Shown: positions 55,485 to 63,967 of the stretch, in pieces
Position numbering within the stretch: the stretch's first letter is position 1
Layout: each line of letters opens with the position of its first letter
Assembly (NCBI RefSeq): GCF_000741285.1
Contig: NZ_JGZE01000001.1
Span: forward strand, 186,001 to 250,000
DNA length: 64,000 nt
Origin: Bifidobacterium mongoliense DSM 21395
GTDB lineage: Bacteria > Actinomycetota > Actinomycetes > Actinomycetales > Bifidobacteriaceae
Direction of reading: 5' to 3'
Notes under the pieces: generated by a model
Seen by the model: the letters and a program-made list of their open reading frames with translations, nothing else
Databases searched by the model: none
What the model was told of the DNA's origin: nothing
Made by a program: the position numbers and the translations under genes

Positions 55485-57257
55485 ATGGAAACCATGCAAA
55501 GAGCGTCGGTCGTGCAACCGACGGCAGTCGAGAGCGATACACGGATGGATGGGGCGCCTCAAGATCAGATGCTGGCCTCCGAAGCGCTCGTCCGGTCGAT
55601 GCTCGACCACGGCATCCAATACGTGTTCGGCATACCGGGGGCGAAGGTCGATCAGCTCTTCGAGACCCTGCAGTATTCCAAGGCGCCGGGCACGCCGCGA
55701 CTCATCATCACGAGGCATGAGCAGGATGCGGCGCTCATGGCAGCCGGGGTCGGACGCATGACCGGCACGCCGGGGGTGGCCGTCGCCACATCGGGCCCCG
55801 GGGCTTCGAACCTCGCCACCGGACTGGTCACGGCGACCGCCGAAGGGGACCCCGTCATCGCGATCGCTGGCCAGGTGCCGCGCAATGACGTGTCCCGTCT
55901 GACCCACCAGAGCATCGACAGTCGCGGACTGATGGCGCCCATCACCAAAAGCAGCGTTGAGGTCCAGGATCCCGACACCCTATCAGAGTCGTTCGCCAAC
56001 GCCTATGCGGTGGCCACGAATTCCAAGCAAGGGGCCGTGTTCCTCTCGGTGCCGCAGGACGTGATGGGCCACACCGTTGCGCGTGAGCACATGGAACGCA
56101 TACCCGTATACCAGCAGCAAGAGCCCGACCCCTCGAGCGTGTCCATGCTCATCGAACGCATCCGGACCGCCAAGCTGCCCGTCATCCTCGCGGGCATGAG
56201 GGCCTCGGAGCGCGAGACCGCCGACGCCCTGCGCCGATTCCTGGCCATCAATCATCTGCCGGTGGTCGAGACGTTCCAAGGCGCCGGCATCATCTCGCAT
56301 GATCTTGAGCGGCTGTACTTCGGCCGGGTCGGACTCTTCCGCAATCAGCCGGGCGACGAGATCCTGCGTCGCAGCGACCTGGTCATCACTCTCGGGTACG
56401 ACCCCATCGAGTACGAGGCTCGCAACTGGAACGCGGACCGTCACGCGCCCATCATCTGCATCGATGACGTGATTCCCGAGCTGACCAAGGAATTCCAGCC
56501 CGACACGGTCATCTCCTACGGCATCGCCCCCGTGTTGCGGGCCCTGACGGCATTGTGCGAGGCCAACGGCGGCGCTTCGTCGTGGCATCTGCCCGACAGT
56601 TCGCGCGAGTATCTCGACGGGCTGCGGCGCAGGCTTGAGTCGAACAGCGCGCCGAAGGGGACGTCCGAGGGCGGCGACGCCACGCCGGTGCATCCGCTTC
56701 GCATCATCGACGCCCTGCAGCAACGCGTGAGCGACGATATGACCGTCAGCGTCGACGTCGGCAGCCATTACATCTGGATGGCCCGGAATTTCCGCAGCTA
56801 CGAGCCGCGTCACCTGCTGTTCAGCAACGGCATGCAGACCCTCGGGGTGGGACTGCCGTGGGCGATCGCCGCCGCCTTGGTCCGTCCGGGCAGCACGGTG
56901 GTGTCGGTGTCCGGCGACGGCGGATTCCTCTTCTCCGGCCAGGAGCTCGACGTGGCCGTGCGCGAGCATCTGCATATCGTCCAACTCATCTGGAACGACG
57001 ACCATTACGACATGGTCCGCTTCCAGGAGGTCGCGAAGTACGGCAGAGATGCCGGTGTGGCGTTGGGACATGTCGATTTCGTGCACTACGCCGAGAGTTT
57101 CGGCGCCCGCGGGGTCCACGTTGGCAACGGCACGTCGCTGGAGGACGCGCTGGATTGGGCGTTCGCCCAGGACGGCCCTGTCGTCGTCGACATCCCCGTC
57201 GACTATTCCCACAACCACGAGCTCAAGGAATCACTGATCCCGGAAGGACTCAGCTGA
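55485..57257 (+). CDS. alsS: Acetolactate synthase, catabolic type
   Basis: ThDP enzyme condensing two pyruvates to acetolactate. The 590-residue protein has the catalytic Glu in IITRHEQDAALMAAGVG, SGPGASNLATGL, and the ThDP-magnesium motif VSGDGGFLFSGQELDVAVRE with NDDHYDMVRFQEVAKYGRDA, the MVxFQxxxKYGR pattern typical of FAD-independent catabolic enzymes. A Ser/Met/Gln-rich lead of about 28 residues precedes the domain. AAGGGGACT sets ATG 55485. alsD follows, so the product goes to acetoin rather than valine. Confidence 0.93.
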   Translation: METMQRASVVQPTAVESDTRMDGAPQDQMLASEALVRSMLDHGIQYVFGIPGAKVDQLFETLQYSKAPGTPRLIITRHEQDAALMAAGVGRMTGTPGVAVATSGPGASNLATGLVTATAEGDPVIAIAGQVPRNDVSRLTHQSIDSRGLMAPITKSSVEVQDPDTLSESFANAYAVATNSKQGAVFLSVPQDVMGHTVAREHMERIPVYQQQEPDPSSVSMLIERIRTAKLPVILAGMRASERETADALRRFLAINHLPVVETFQGAGIISHDLERLYFGRVGLFRNQPGDEILRRSDLVITLGYDPIEYEARNWNADRHAPIICIDDVIPELTKEFQPDTVISYGIAPVLRALTALCEANGGASSWHLPDSSREYLDGLRRRLESNSAPKGTSEGGDATPVHPLRIIDALQQRVSDDMTVSVDVGSHYIWMARNFRSYEPRHLLFSNGMQTLGVGLPWAIAAALVRPGSTVVSVSGDGGFLFSGQELDVAVREHLHIVQLIWNDDHYDMVRFQEVAKYGRDAGVALGHVDFVHYAESFGARGVHVGNGTSLEDALDWAFAQDGPVVVDIPVDYSHNHELKESLIPEGLS

Positions 57258-57424
57258 TTTCCGAAGGACACCATCCATCCCGGAACCGCCGCCGCAGGCC
57301 TCCACAAGACAGTCTCGGCGTGCGATTCCCCATCAATCTCACGAGTTCCAACTCTCGCGGTCTCGCGCACCAGCACGGTTCCGCATTGGCAGGGTCCCAC
57401 AAGGACCACGGAAAGCGATACATC

Positions 57425-58225
57425 ATGACATCGGTAATCGATCGGCCTGGCACCACATTCGACAGCGACCTGAGCATGGAGGCCTCCGAGCTTCTCACGA
57501 GCCGGAAGGGACCTGCCCCGGACGCGCATACGTTATACCAGCACGGTACCTTGGCCCTACTGGTGCCCGGGCTACTGGACGGCACGCTCACCATGGGCGA
57601 GCTCCTGCGCCACGGCGACACCGGCATCGGTACGGGGGAGGGTCTGGATGGCGAGATCGTCATCCTGCACGGCACGCCGTACCAGGTGCGCCACGACGGC
57701 AGCATCGTGGTGGTGTCGGATGCCTTCACCCTGCCGTTCGCCAACGTCCACCATGCGTCGTTCACCCCGGTGCGTCGGATTGCGGACGTCACGGCCACGG
57801 CGCTGACCGACTGGCTGCCCACCGTGATGGGCACGACGAATACGTTCTTCGCCACGCGGATCACCGGCAGGTTCTCGGGCATGCGCACCCGGGTGTTCGC
57901 CAAGCAGCCGAGGCCATACCCCACACTCGAGCACACCGCCGAACATCAGCGGACCTTCGGTGCGGACGAGACCCAAGGCACCCTGCTTGCCTACTATTCC
58001 CCGCAGCTGTTCAACGGCATCGCGGTCGGCGGGTTCCACATCCACTATCTGGCGGACGATCTGTCGATCGGCGGCCACGTGCTCGACTTCCACGTCGAGG
58101 ATGCCCAGGTGTCGGTGCAGCGCTTCGACACGTTGCAGGAGCATCTTCCGGTGGCCAGCGCTCCCTACTCGTCACATGACTTCGCCGACGACGACATCGC
58201 CGGCGCCATCGCCAAGTCGGAGTGA
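57425..58225 (+). CDS. alsD: Alpha-acetolactate decarboxylase
   Basis: Zinc enzyme that decarboxylates acetolactate to acetoin. The 266-residue protein has LYQHGTLALLVPGLLDG, GDTGIGTGEGLDGEIVILHG, the GT-and-FARITGRFSGMRTR region and the zinc-ligand motif GGFHIHYLADDLSIGGHVLDF. It lies 167 bases after alsS in the same direction. GGAAAG precedes ATG 57425. An acetoin branch lets a fermenter dispose of pyruvate without acidification. Confidence 0.93.
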   Translation: MTSVIDRPGTTFDSDLSMEASELLTSRKGPAPDAHTLYQHGTLALLVPGLLDGTLTMGELLRHGDTGIGTGEGLDGEIVILHGTPYQVRHDGSIVVVSDAFTLPFANVHHASFTPVRRIADVTATALTDWLPTVMGTTNTFFATRITGRFSGMRTRVFAKQPRPYPTLEHTAEHQRTFGADETQGTLLAYYSPQLFNGIAVGGFHIHYLADDLSIGGHVLDFHVEDAQVSVQRFDTLQEHLPVASAPYSSHDFADDDIAGAIAKSE

Positions 58226-58317
58226 ACCGGGGTCGGTGGCATCAGGGTCGCAACCCCGGGGCGTGACGGTGGGGTTCTGATACGAACCGTCATACGCGTT
58301 CTGATCGTTTGCGACTC

Positions 58318-58368
58318 CGGTGAGCACGGGTGCAACTCGACGCTGTCATGTTGCACCCGTGCTCACCG
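58318..58368. terminator. Terminator between alsD and the MFS gene
   Basis: A perfect 19-bp stem (58318-58336 with 58350-58368) closes a 13-base loop between convergent genes. No U-run follows. Confidence 0.75.
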
Positions 58369-58371
58369 CCG

Positions 58372-59772
58372 TCAGCCCAGTATCCGTGGGATATAGCGTT
58401 GCATGAGGAATGCCCCCACCAAGCCGCAACATCCGATGAGCACTGCGGCGGCCGGCAGACCCGTCAATGCGGTCATCGCGGAGATCGACAACGGGCCCAG
58501 CGCGGAACCGGAATCGGTGAACGTACGCCACGCCCCCAGGAATCCAGGCATGTCCTTCGGGGCGTACCGGGAGGCCAGATCGGCGCCGAGCGTCATAACG
58601 ATGCCGCTGCCCAACCCGTTCGCCAGCGAGATGACGATCGCCACGGCGATATACCCCCACTCGGCCGTGGCCAAGGGGATGAGCAGATGGCCGAGTCCGA
58701 TGCCGAGCAGCACGGGCACCGCCGCCCAACGTCTGCCGAACCGGTCCATGACCTGGCCCGATGTGTAGAACAGCGACAGGTCCACGGCTCCCGCAATGCC
58801 CATGATGAGTGCGATATGGGGTGACGAGATCCCCAGGTGCACGCCCCACAACGGCAGAATGACCTGCCTTGAGGCGCGCATCATCTGTAGTATGCCTGCC
58901 GCCGAACCCAATCTGATCAATACCGTGAAGTACCGGGCGATCGGTGAGCCTCGACGGGGTTCGGTCGTCGCGATGGGTGCGGTGGTTGCGTCGGCTGTGG
59001 TGGCTGTGGGTGCTGTGGCTGCTGACGATGGTAAGTCTTGGGCAACGCGGCCCGATGGCGATGGGTTCGCAGCGGTGGCTGTGGGCGAGATGACGGCCGT
59101 CGTGGCGTCGAGCTTCGCCTGGACGGTGTGCGTCCTGGATCGGCGGGATTCGGCCTTGGCCCTGTTGCGGCTGAGCACTTGCTCGGGGTCGGGCATGACT
59201 TTCAGGGCGACGAGAACGGCCACGCAGGCTACCACATGGATCCAGTAGACGCTGTGCGATCCGGTGAGGGCGATAACGGGTGAGGCGATGAAGGGGCCTA
59301 TGAAATAGCCGATGCGGGAGGTGCCGCCGAGCATCGACATGGCGCGCGCCCGGTACCATGACGGTGTCCATGCCGTCAGGAAGGCGTGACGTGCGAGATT
59401 GAAGGTGACCGAGGCGATGCCGATCATGAGCACGCCGGCTGCGAGCATCGGCAGATTCGGGGCGTACCGGCATACGATGGCCGAGATGATGGCGATGGTG
59501 GCGGCCAGACGCATGGCGAAGGTCTCGCCCCACTTCGCTACGACGAACCCGCTGGGCAGGTCGCCGATCACGACGCCGATCATGAGTAGACCGGAGATGA
59601 TGCCCGCCGTCGCCATATTCGCGCCGAGTGCCCTGGCCGTCAGCGGTACGACGGGGATCAGGGCGCCCTCGCCCGTGGCGAAGAGGATCGCGGGGAGGTA
59701 GACGGGGATGAACAGATGGCGAAGGAAATCGGTCTCCTGCGCTTCGGAGGGTGACGATGTCATTTGTGTCAT
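58372..59772 (-). CDS. Major facilitator superfamily transporter
   Basis: Twelve-helix secondary transporter, 466 residues. It has the MFS loop pattern IGDLPSGFVVAKWGETFAMR after helix 2 and SGQVMDRFGRRWAAVPVLLG after helix 8, with a long Ala/Thr-rich central cytoplasmic loop (about 205-275, TAPTATTADATTAPIAT). Start ATG 59772 overlaps the stop of the HMCES gene in ATGA. The acid end near YIPRILG is normal. Substrate is unknown; drug efflux is the family's usual role. Confidence 0.88.
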   Translation of the reverse strand: MTQMTSSPSEAQETDFLRHLFIPVYLPAILFATGEGALIPVVPLTARALGANMATAGIISGLLMIGVVIGDLPSGFVVAKWGETFAMRLAATIAIISAIVCRYAPNLPMLAAGVLMIGIASVTFNLARHAFLTAWTPSWYRARAMSMLGGTSRIGYFIGPFIASPVIALTGSHSVYWIHVVACVAVLVALKVMPDPEQVLSRNRAKAESRRSRTHTVQAKLDATTAVISPTATAANPSPSGRVAQDLPSSAATAPTATTADATTAPIATTEPRRGSPIARYFTVLIRLGSAAGILQMMRASRQVILPLWGVHLGISSPHIALIMGIAGAVDLSLFYTSGQVMDRFGRRWAAVPVLLGIGLGHLLIPLATAEWGYIAVAIVISLANGLGSGIVMTLGADLASRYAPKDMPGFLGAWRTFTDSGSALGPLSISAMTALTGLPAAAVLIGCCGLVGAFLMQRYIPRILG

Positions 59773-60462
59773 GCGTTGCCCGCCTCAGTGTTCGTTCCGG
59801 CGACCGATTCGTCGGCAAGACGAAGCGCGGGCTCGATGAGACGGGGGCCGTCGCCGGTGATGGGCTCGACCTCGTGCTGTCGCAGCGTCACCGAGATGTT
59901 GACCGACCGCGCCGCGGCCTTGGGCACGATGGATGAGCCGGGAATCGAGGGATCGATCCAATCGGCCAGGAGGTCGGGCCCCACGAGCACCGGCATGCGG
60001 TCGTGCACGGCGGCGGCTTTCCCGATCGCCGCACGGGTGAATATCGTGCAGGTCAGGAGGCCACGCCACCATGCGTAGAGCCCTGCGGCGAACAACGGAG
60101 CGTCGTCGGCCGGGTGGAAATACCACGGTGAGTGGTCCTTCGCCCGTTCGTAGTACCCGGTCATGGGAATGAGCGCACGGGTGCCGCGGGCGCTGTCGGA
60201 CCAGGTGCGTTTCGTCAGAGCGGTCTCGATGCGGGCGTTGAACGTCGGATACACAAGCCGGTCGGTGGATGACCATGCGGGGACAAGCGACCAGGTCGCA
60301 GGTGCCAGGTGCCGCATTCCCCGACGATCCTGCGCAAGCAACCCGATTGTGGCGTGGGGCCGCAGGTTCCATGATGGCGCGGGGCAGGCCGGGCGAGCAC
60401 TCGGCCTCGCATTCTAGTCCCAGTTTGCCCCAGTCGAGGTCAGCGGCGAATCGTCCACACAT
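59769..60462 (-). pseudogene. HMCES/SRAP (YedK-like) abasic-site shield protein, frameshifted
   Basis: SRAP proteins crosslink to abasic sites in single-stranded DNA through Cys2. Start 60462 gives MCGRFAADLDWGKLGLE; then the frame shifts near the GGGG run at 60381-60384, where one G too many joins SPGLP to APSWNLRPHATIGLLAQD. The rest is family-normal: ATWSLVPAWS, FNARIETALTK, ALIPMTGYYERAKD, WYFHPADDAPLFAAGLYAWW and VHDRMPVLV (catalytic His). Restored length is 230 residues. Without the missing correction only a 190-residue C-terminal part can be read from an internal TTG at 60341. It overlaps the MFS gene by four bases. Cys2 confirms the start. Confidence 0.82.
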
Positions 60463-60560
60463 GGCTGCCATGGTATCCCGTGCTTCGTATCGGTCGATAG
60501 TGATGGCGACATGCGCACCGTGGAAGCATGGATATGTGTGTGAATAAGCGTGGACGAACA

Positions 60561-60624
60561 GGGGATGTGGATGAACGGGGATATGGATGAACGGGGATAT
60601 GGATGAACGAGGATGTACGTGGAT
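60561..60624. repeat. 16-bp tandem repeat between HMCES and PfpI genes
   Basis: Three near-identical copies of GGGGATRTGGATGAAC (60561-60576, 60577-60592, 60593-60608) and a decayed fourth (60609-60624) lie in the 273-base divergent promoter region of the HMCES and DJ-1/PfpI genes. Confidence 0.8.
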
Positions 60625-60735
60625 ATTCCTGAGGGCACAACCCCGTGTGCCCGGGTAGCATGGTGAGCACTTGACGCCGGTTCGCCGGTCCATCGAGGGG
60701 TACGCGCAACGACACCGCAAGGCAAGGAGCATGAC

Positions 60736-61290
60736 ATGACCGGATCCATCACCACAGCCAAAGTGCTGATCATCACCCAGAACTGGGGGATCGAGGAGAC
60801 CGAGCTCACGCGGCCGCTGCGCGATCTGCGCAAGGCGGGCGCGCGTGTGACTCTCGCCGCTGCGGAGCAGGCCCCCGTGGAGACGCTGCAACATGATCGC
60901 TACGAAGGCGAACGACTTGACCCGGATACCACATACGATCAGGTGCATGCCGAGGATTACGATCTGTTGGTCGTCCCCGGCGGCACGACAAACGTCGACC
61001 GGCTGCGGGTCGCCGAGGACCCCATCGCGTTGGCGCAGGCGTTCGCCAAGGCGGGCAAGCCCATCGCGGCCATCTGCCACGGCGCATGGCTGTTGGTCAA
61101 TGCGGATCTCCTGGGCGGCAAGACATTGACGAGCACGCGATACATCAAACGCGATGTCGAGAACGCCGGCGGCGTGCAGGTCAATGAACCCGTGCATATC
61201 GACGACGCCCAAGGGTGGCGGCTTATCACCTCCCGCAAGCCCGACGATCTTGACGCTTTCGTCGGAGCCATCAAGGACACGTTGGGGTAA
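60736..61290 (+). CDS. DJ-1/PfpI family protein
   Basis: Cysteine-nucleophile fold protein, 184 residues. Motif GKPIAAICHGAWLLVNADLL carries the elbow Cys with His next to it, VVPGGTTNVDRLR the oxyanion region, and KVLIITQNWGIEETELTRPLR the N-terminal strand with the acidic helper residue. Family members act as glyoxalases, deglycases or chaperones; the activity here is not known. AAGGAG sets ATG 60736. Confidence 0.88.
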   Translation: MTGSITTAKVLIITQNWGIEETELTRPLRDLRKAGARVTLAAAEQAPVETLQHDRYEGERLDPDTTYDQVHAEDYDLLVVPGGTTNVDRLRVAEDPIALAQAFAKAGKPIAAICHGAWLLVNADLLGGKTLTSTRYIKRDVENAGGVQVNEPVHIDDAQGWRLITSRKPDDLDAFVGAIKDTLG

Positions 61291-61317
61291 CCGGATCGTC
61301 TCGGCGGCCCTGCCGAC

Positions 61318-61402
61318 AAGCGTTCCGGACAGCGTTCGGGACAGCGTTACCGAAAGCGTTACCGAAAGCGTTCGCGATAGCGCACGCGGCAAGCGTTACC
61401 GG
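61318..61402. repeat. 12-bp degenerate tandem repeat after the PfpI gene
   Basis: Seven units of the form MAGCGTTNCSGA lie at 61318-61329, 61330-61341, 61342-61353, 61354-61365, 61366-61377, 61378-61389 and, after one base, 61391-61402. The best-matched units (3 and 4) differ by one base. Further decayed units follow to about 61430. Confidence 0.75.
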
Positions 61403-61456
61403 GAACGCTGTCGACAGCACATCCGACAGCACACAGAGACGTCATCGCGGTTCAAA

Positions 61457-61500
61457 AGCAGTGGCCTCCGTCCAAGATCTTGGGGACGCAGGCCACTGCT
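61457..61500 (+). terminator. Bipartite hairpin downstream of the PfpI gene
   Basis: Outer 11-bp stem (61457-61467 with 61490-61500, AGCAGTGGCCT and complement), then an inner CGTCC/GGACG and AAGATCTT core. The whole 44-base structure is nearly self-complementary. No U-run follows. Confidence 0.6.
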
Positions 61501-61769
61501 GTCCTGTGTGCGCTCGGGATTTCTCCGTAGGTCATTCGGTGTATTCGGGTGTTGATCAGGATGCTCACCAGGGTGTTCAAGCAGTGTTTATTCGTGGACT
61601 TATCCGAGTGTGTATTCGTGACCGGATGCCAGCGTGATTGTCTGGTGACGAGATGTTCGGTTGTCTGCCGGTGTGTCCAAGGGATGGAAGGTTGCGGCTC
61701 ATGCCGATCAGGCAACTGGGGTGATACAGAAAAACAACCGCGGAATATGGCCCCTCGATTTTTGTATTA

Positions 61770-61874
61770 GGCGACTTGTCTATGCGAATCGTCGACTTGT
61801 GTCGGTGAATCGACGACCCTTGTATGCGAATCGTCGACTTGCGTCAGTCAATCCGCGACTCATCTCAGTGAATC
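61770..61874. repeat. 21-bp tandem repeat array downstream of lysE
   Basis: Five head-to-tail units of exactly 21 bases: 61770-61790, 61791-61811, 61812-61832, 61833-61853 and 61854-61874, each near GTCGACTTGTNTNNGNGAATC. A partial sixth (GGCGAC) follows. The array is 32 bases from the lysE stop. Confidence 0.8.
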
Positions 61875-61906
61875 GGCGACACCGCCGGAAGGCAATTTGG
61901 ACGAGG

Positions 61907-62638
61907 TCAGTGGATGACCATGTGGCAGGCCAACACAACCATGGTCACGCCGATGACCGAATCGAGGATCACCCACGCGGTGTCGCTGCGGAACAGCCGT
62001 GACATCTTGGTGGACATGAGGCCGAGCAACGTGAACCACGTCACGCTGCACAGCATCGCGCCCGAAGCGAAGTCCCATTTGAAGTCGGCGCCGTAGGTGG
62101 CCGCAATGCCGCCGAGCAGGACGACGGTGTCGAGATAGACGCCCGGATTGAGGAATGTGAAACCGAGGCATTGCATGATGGCGCTCTTCAACGATGACGT
62201 TTCGTCAGTCTGGTCCTCGGGCATGACGGCCGTCACCCTGACCTTCGGCCTGACGTCGGCGGATGTCTGGGCGATGGCGACGGTGCCATCCGATTGCGGG
62301 ACGACGACCCGCCGTGCGACCCTGGCATGCCGCATGTCATGTAGCCGGCGTAGCACGCGATGGAAGGCCATGGCCCCATACGCCGCTAACACCGCGGCCC
62401 CCAACCAGGTCAATGCGGTAAGTACCGCGGCGTGACTCGTCACGATGCGTCCCATGCCCTGGGTGCCCACGCTGATGAGTGTGAGGTCTGCAGCGATGCA
62501 GATGACAATGATCGGCAGCATATGTGAACGCGCTATACCCTGGCGGATGATGAAGGCGTTCTGGGCCCCCACCGCGACGATGATGCCGGCTTGGGTGGTG
62601 AATCCCGACATGAGGATGGGCAGTGACAACAGGTTCAT
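61907..62638 (-). CDS. lysE: LysE/ArgO-type amino acid exporter
   Basis: Membrane exporter of basic amino acids, 243 residues with about six helices. The N-terminus LSLPILMSGFTTQAGIIVAVGAQNAFIIRQGI is the LysE family signature, and GFTFLNPGVYLDTVVLLGGIA is the second conserved segment. A hydrophilic loop (about 110-150) is longer than usual. TATCGT lies seven bases before ATG 62638. The divergent LysG-type gene is the expected regulator. Confidence 0.92.
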   Translation of the reverse strand: MNLLSLPILMSGFTTQAGIIVAVGAQNAFIIRQGIARSHMLPIIVICIAADLTLISVGTQGMGRIVTSHAAVLTALTWLGAAVLAAYGAMAFHRVLRRLHDMRHARVARRVVVPQSDGTVAIAQTSADVRPKVRVTAVMPEDQTDETSSLKSAIMQCLGFTFLNPGVYLDTVVLLGGIAATYGADFKWDFASGAMLCSVTWFTLLGLMSTKMSRLFRSDTAWVILDSVIGVTMVVLACHMVIH

Positions 62639-62995
62639 ACCGGCGACGATAGTGTCTCGTTGAAAACAAGTACAACTAACATTTCTAATAAGTCATCAGT
62701 AACTCTTATATTACAAGCGGGCGGTATGGAAGTACCGGCATCGCTGTGGCGCACCGTTGACGGTCCATGAGCGAGGTTACTTGCCGATCGCAGACGCTAG
62801 CCGGTTCTGAAGGAGGGTGCGATAGGTAGGCCGACGTCTTGGTGGAGCACGGTGTTGGAAGACGGAGCTAGGAAAAGGTGCGATAGCGAAGGACGTTGCG
62901 ATACGTCGAACGGAGAGTTACGTCGGACGTCGCGATACGTCGACAAGCGCTGAAGGCCAGGCCAGTCCGAGGCGGCACCAGGAGGAAGGAAGGCT
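62639..62995. promoter_or_regulatory. Divergent lysE/lysG control region with direct repeats
   Basis: This 357-base gap begins with an AT-rich part (62670-62720) that suits the promoters, then a GC-rich part. A 19-base direct repeat GGACGTYGCGATACGTCGA lies at 62894-62912 and 62928-62946 (one mismatch, 34 bases apart), with shorter GTGCGATAG echoes at about 62817 and 62881. No gene was recognised. Confidence 0.6.
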
Positions 62996-63967
62996 ATGCA
63001 TACGATGAGGAACGTCTCGATGGATGAACGAACGAGTGGACGGGGGTCATCGGTCTCCATGGCCTCCCTGGCGAGGGCGATTCGTGCGGTGCCGCTGGAA
63101 CAGCTGGTGGCCCTGCAGCAGATCGTCGAGACCGGCAGCTTCGATGGTGCCGCCGACGAGCTGCGTGTCTCGCAATCGGCGGTGAGCCAGCGCATCAAGG
63201 CGCTCGAAAACCAGGTGGGCAACATCGTGGTACGGCGGACCAAGCCCGTGCAGGCCACCGAAACAGGGCAATTGCTTCTGCGTCTGGCCAAGCAGATCAC
63301 CTTGGCGCAGGAGGAGGCCATTCATCTCATCGCGGCCCAGGGGCAGCAGGGAGTCGTCAACATCCGCATCGTCGTGAACGCTGACAGTCTCGAAAGTTGG
63401 GTGCTGCCGGCGTTGGCACCGGTGGCGCAAGGCCACATCGCGCTGGACATCCGGCGGCAGGACGAGCACGTTTCGACCCGTCTGCTGCGCACCGGCGAGG
63501 TCATGGCCGCCATCACCGCGGATGAGCGGCCGGTACGGGGTTGCTCCATCACCAGGCTTGGGGCCATGGCCTACCACGCGGTATGCACGCCTGAATTCAG
63601 ACGACGATGGTTTGCCCGGGGACTGACCAGGGAAGCGCTGGAATCGGCGCCCCTGGTGCAGTTCGATCGCGATGACCGATTGCAGTACCGTTTCGTCCGA
63701 CGCATCACCAAGGCCAAGATTCATCCGCCGACCCATTACGTGCCGACGTCCATCGGCTACAACGACGCGATCGCACTCGGGTTCGGGTGGGGACTCATGC
63801 CCGATTCGTACGCACGGGGGTATCCGGAGGGTCGACTCGTGCGGATCAGTCCGGAACAGGTGCTGGTGCCGTTGTATTGGCAGCAGTGGCGCCTGTCGTC
63901 CCCCTCGCTCGACGAGGTGGCGACGGCGATCATCTCGGCCAGCGGGAAGGCGTTGGTCGCTGCGTGA
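62996..63967 (+). CDS. lysG: LysR-family regulator, LysG/ArgP type
   Basis: Activator of lysE that senses lysine or arginine. The 323-residue protein has an N-terminal winged helix (about 28-85, VALQQIVETGSFDGAADELR, SQSAVSQRIKALENQVG), then the effector domain with IRIVVNADSLESWVLPAL, the LysG/ArgP feature, and IGYNDAIALGFGWGLMPDSY. AGGAAGGAAGG upstream sets ATG 62996, although a later ATG (63005) is also possible. It is divergent from lysE. Confidence 0.9.
   Translation: MHTMRNVSMDERTSGRGSSVSMASLARAIRAVPLEQLVALQQIVETGSFDGAADELRVSQSAVSQRIKALENQVGNIVVRRTKPVQATETGQLLLRLAKQITLAQEEAIHLIAAQGQQGVVNIRIVVNADSLESWVLPALAPVAQGHIALDIRRQDEHVSTRLLRTGEVMAAITADERPVRGCSITRLGAMAYHAVCTPEFRRRWFARGLTREALESAPLVQFDRDDRLQYRFVRRITKAKIHPPTHYVPTSIGYNDAIALGFGWGLMPDSYARGYPEGRLVRISPEQVLVPLYWQQWRLSSPSLDEVATAIISASGKALVAA

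Larger units (their letters stand above)
61291..61906. other. 616-base non-coding region with two tandem arrays and a hairpin
   Basis: Between the PfpI gene and lysE there is no supported gene. The region holds a 12-bp degenerate array (61318-61402), a long hairpin (61457-61500) and a 21-bp array (61770-61874). Short open frames here encode only low-complexity repeats. Sequence between the arrays is unusually AT-rich for the window. Confidence 0.7.

Noticed and set aside
61549..61770. 73-codon frame in the gap before lysE
   Set aside because: No ribosome site and Cys/Arg-rich random composition; the region is repeat-bearing non-coding DNA.
61770..61874. CRISPR array
   Set aside because: Units are contiguous 21-mers without spacers, and no cas gene is present.
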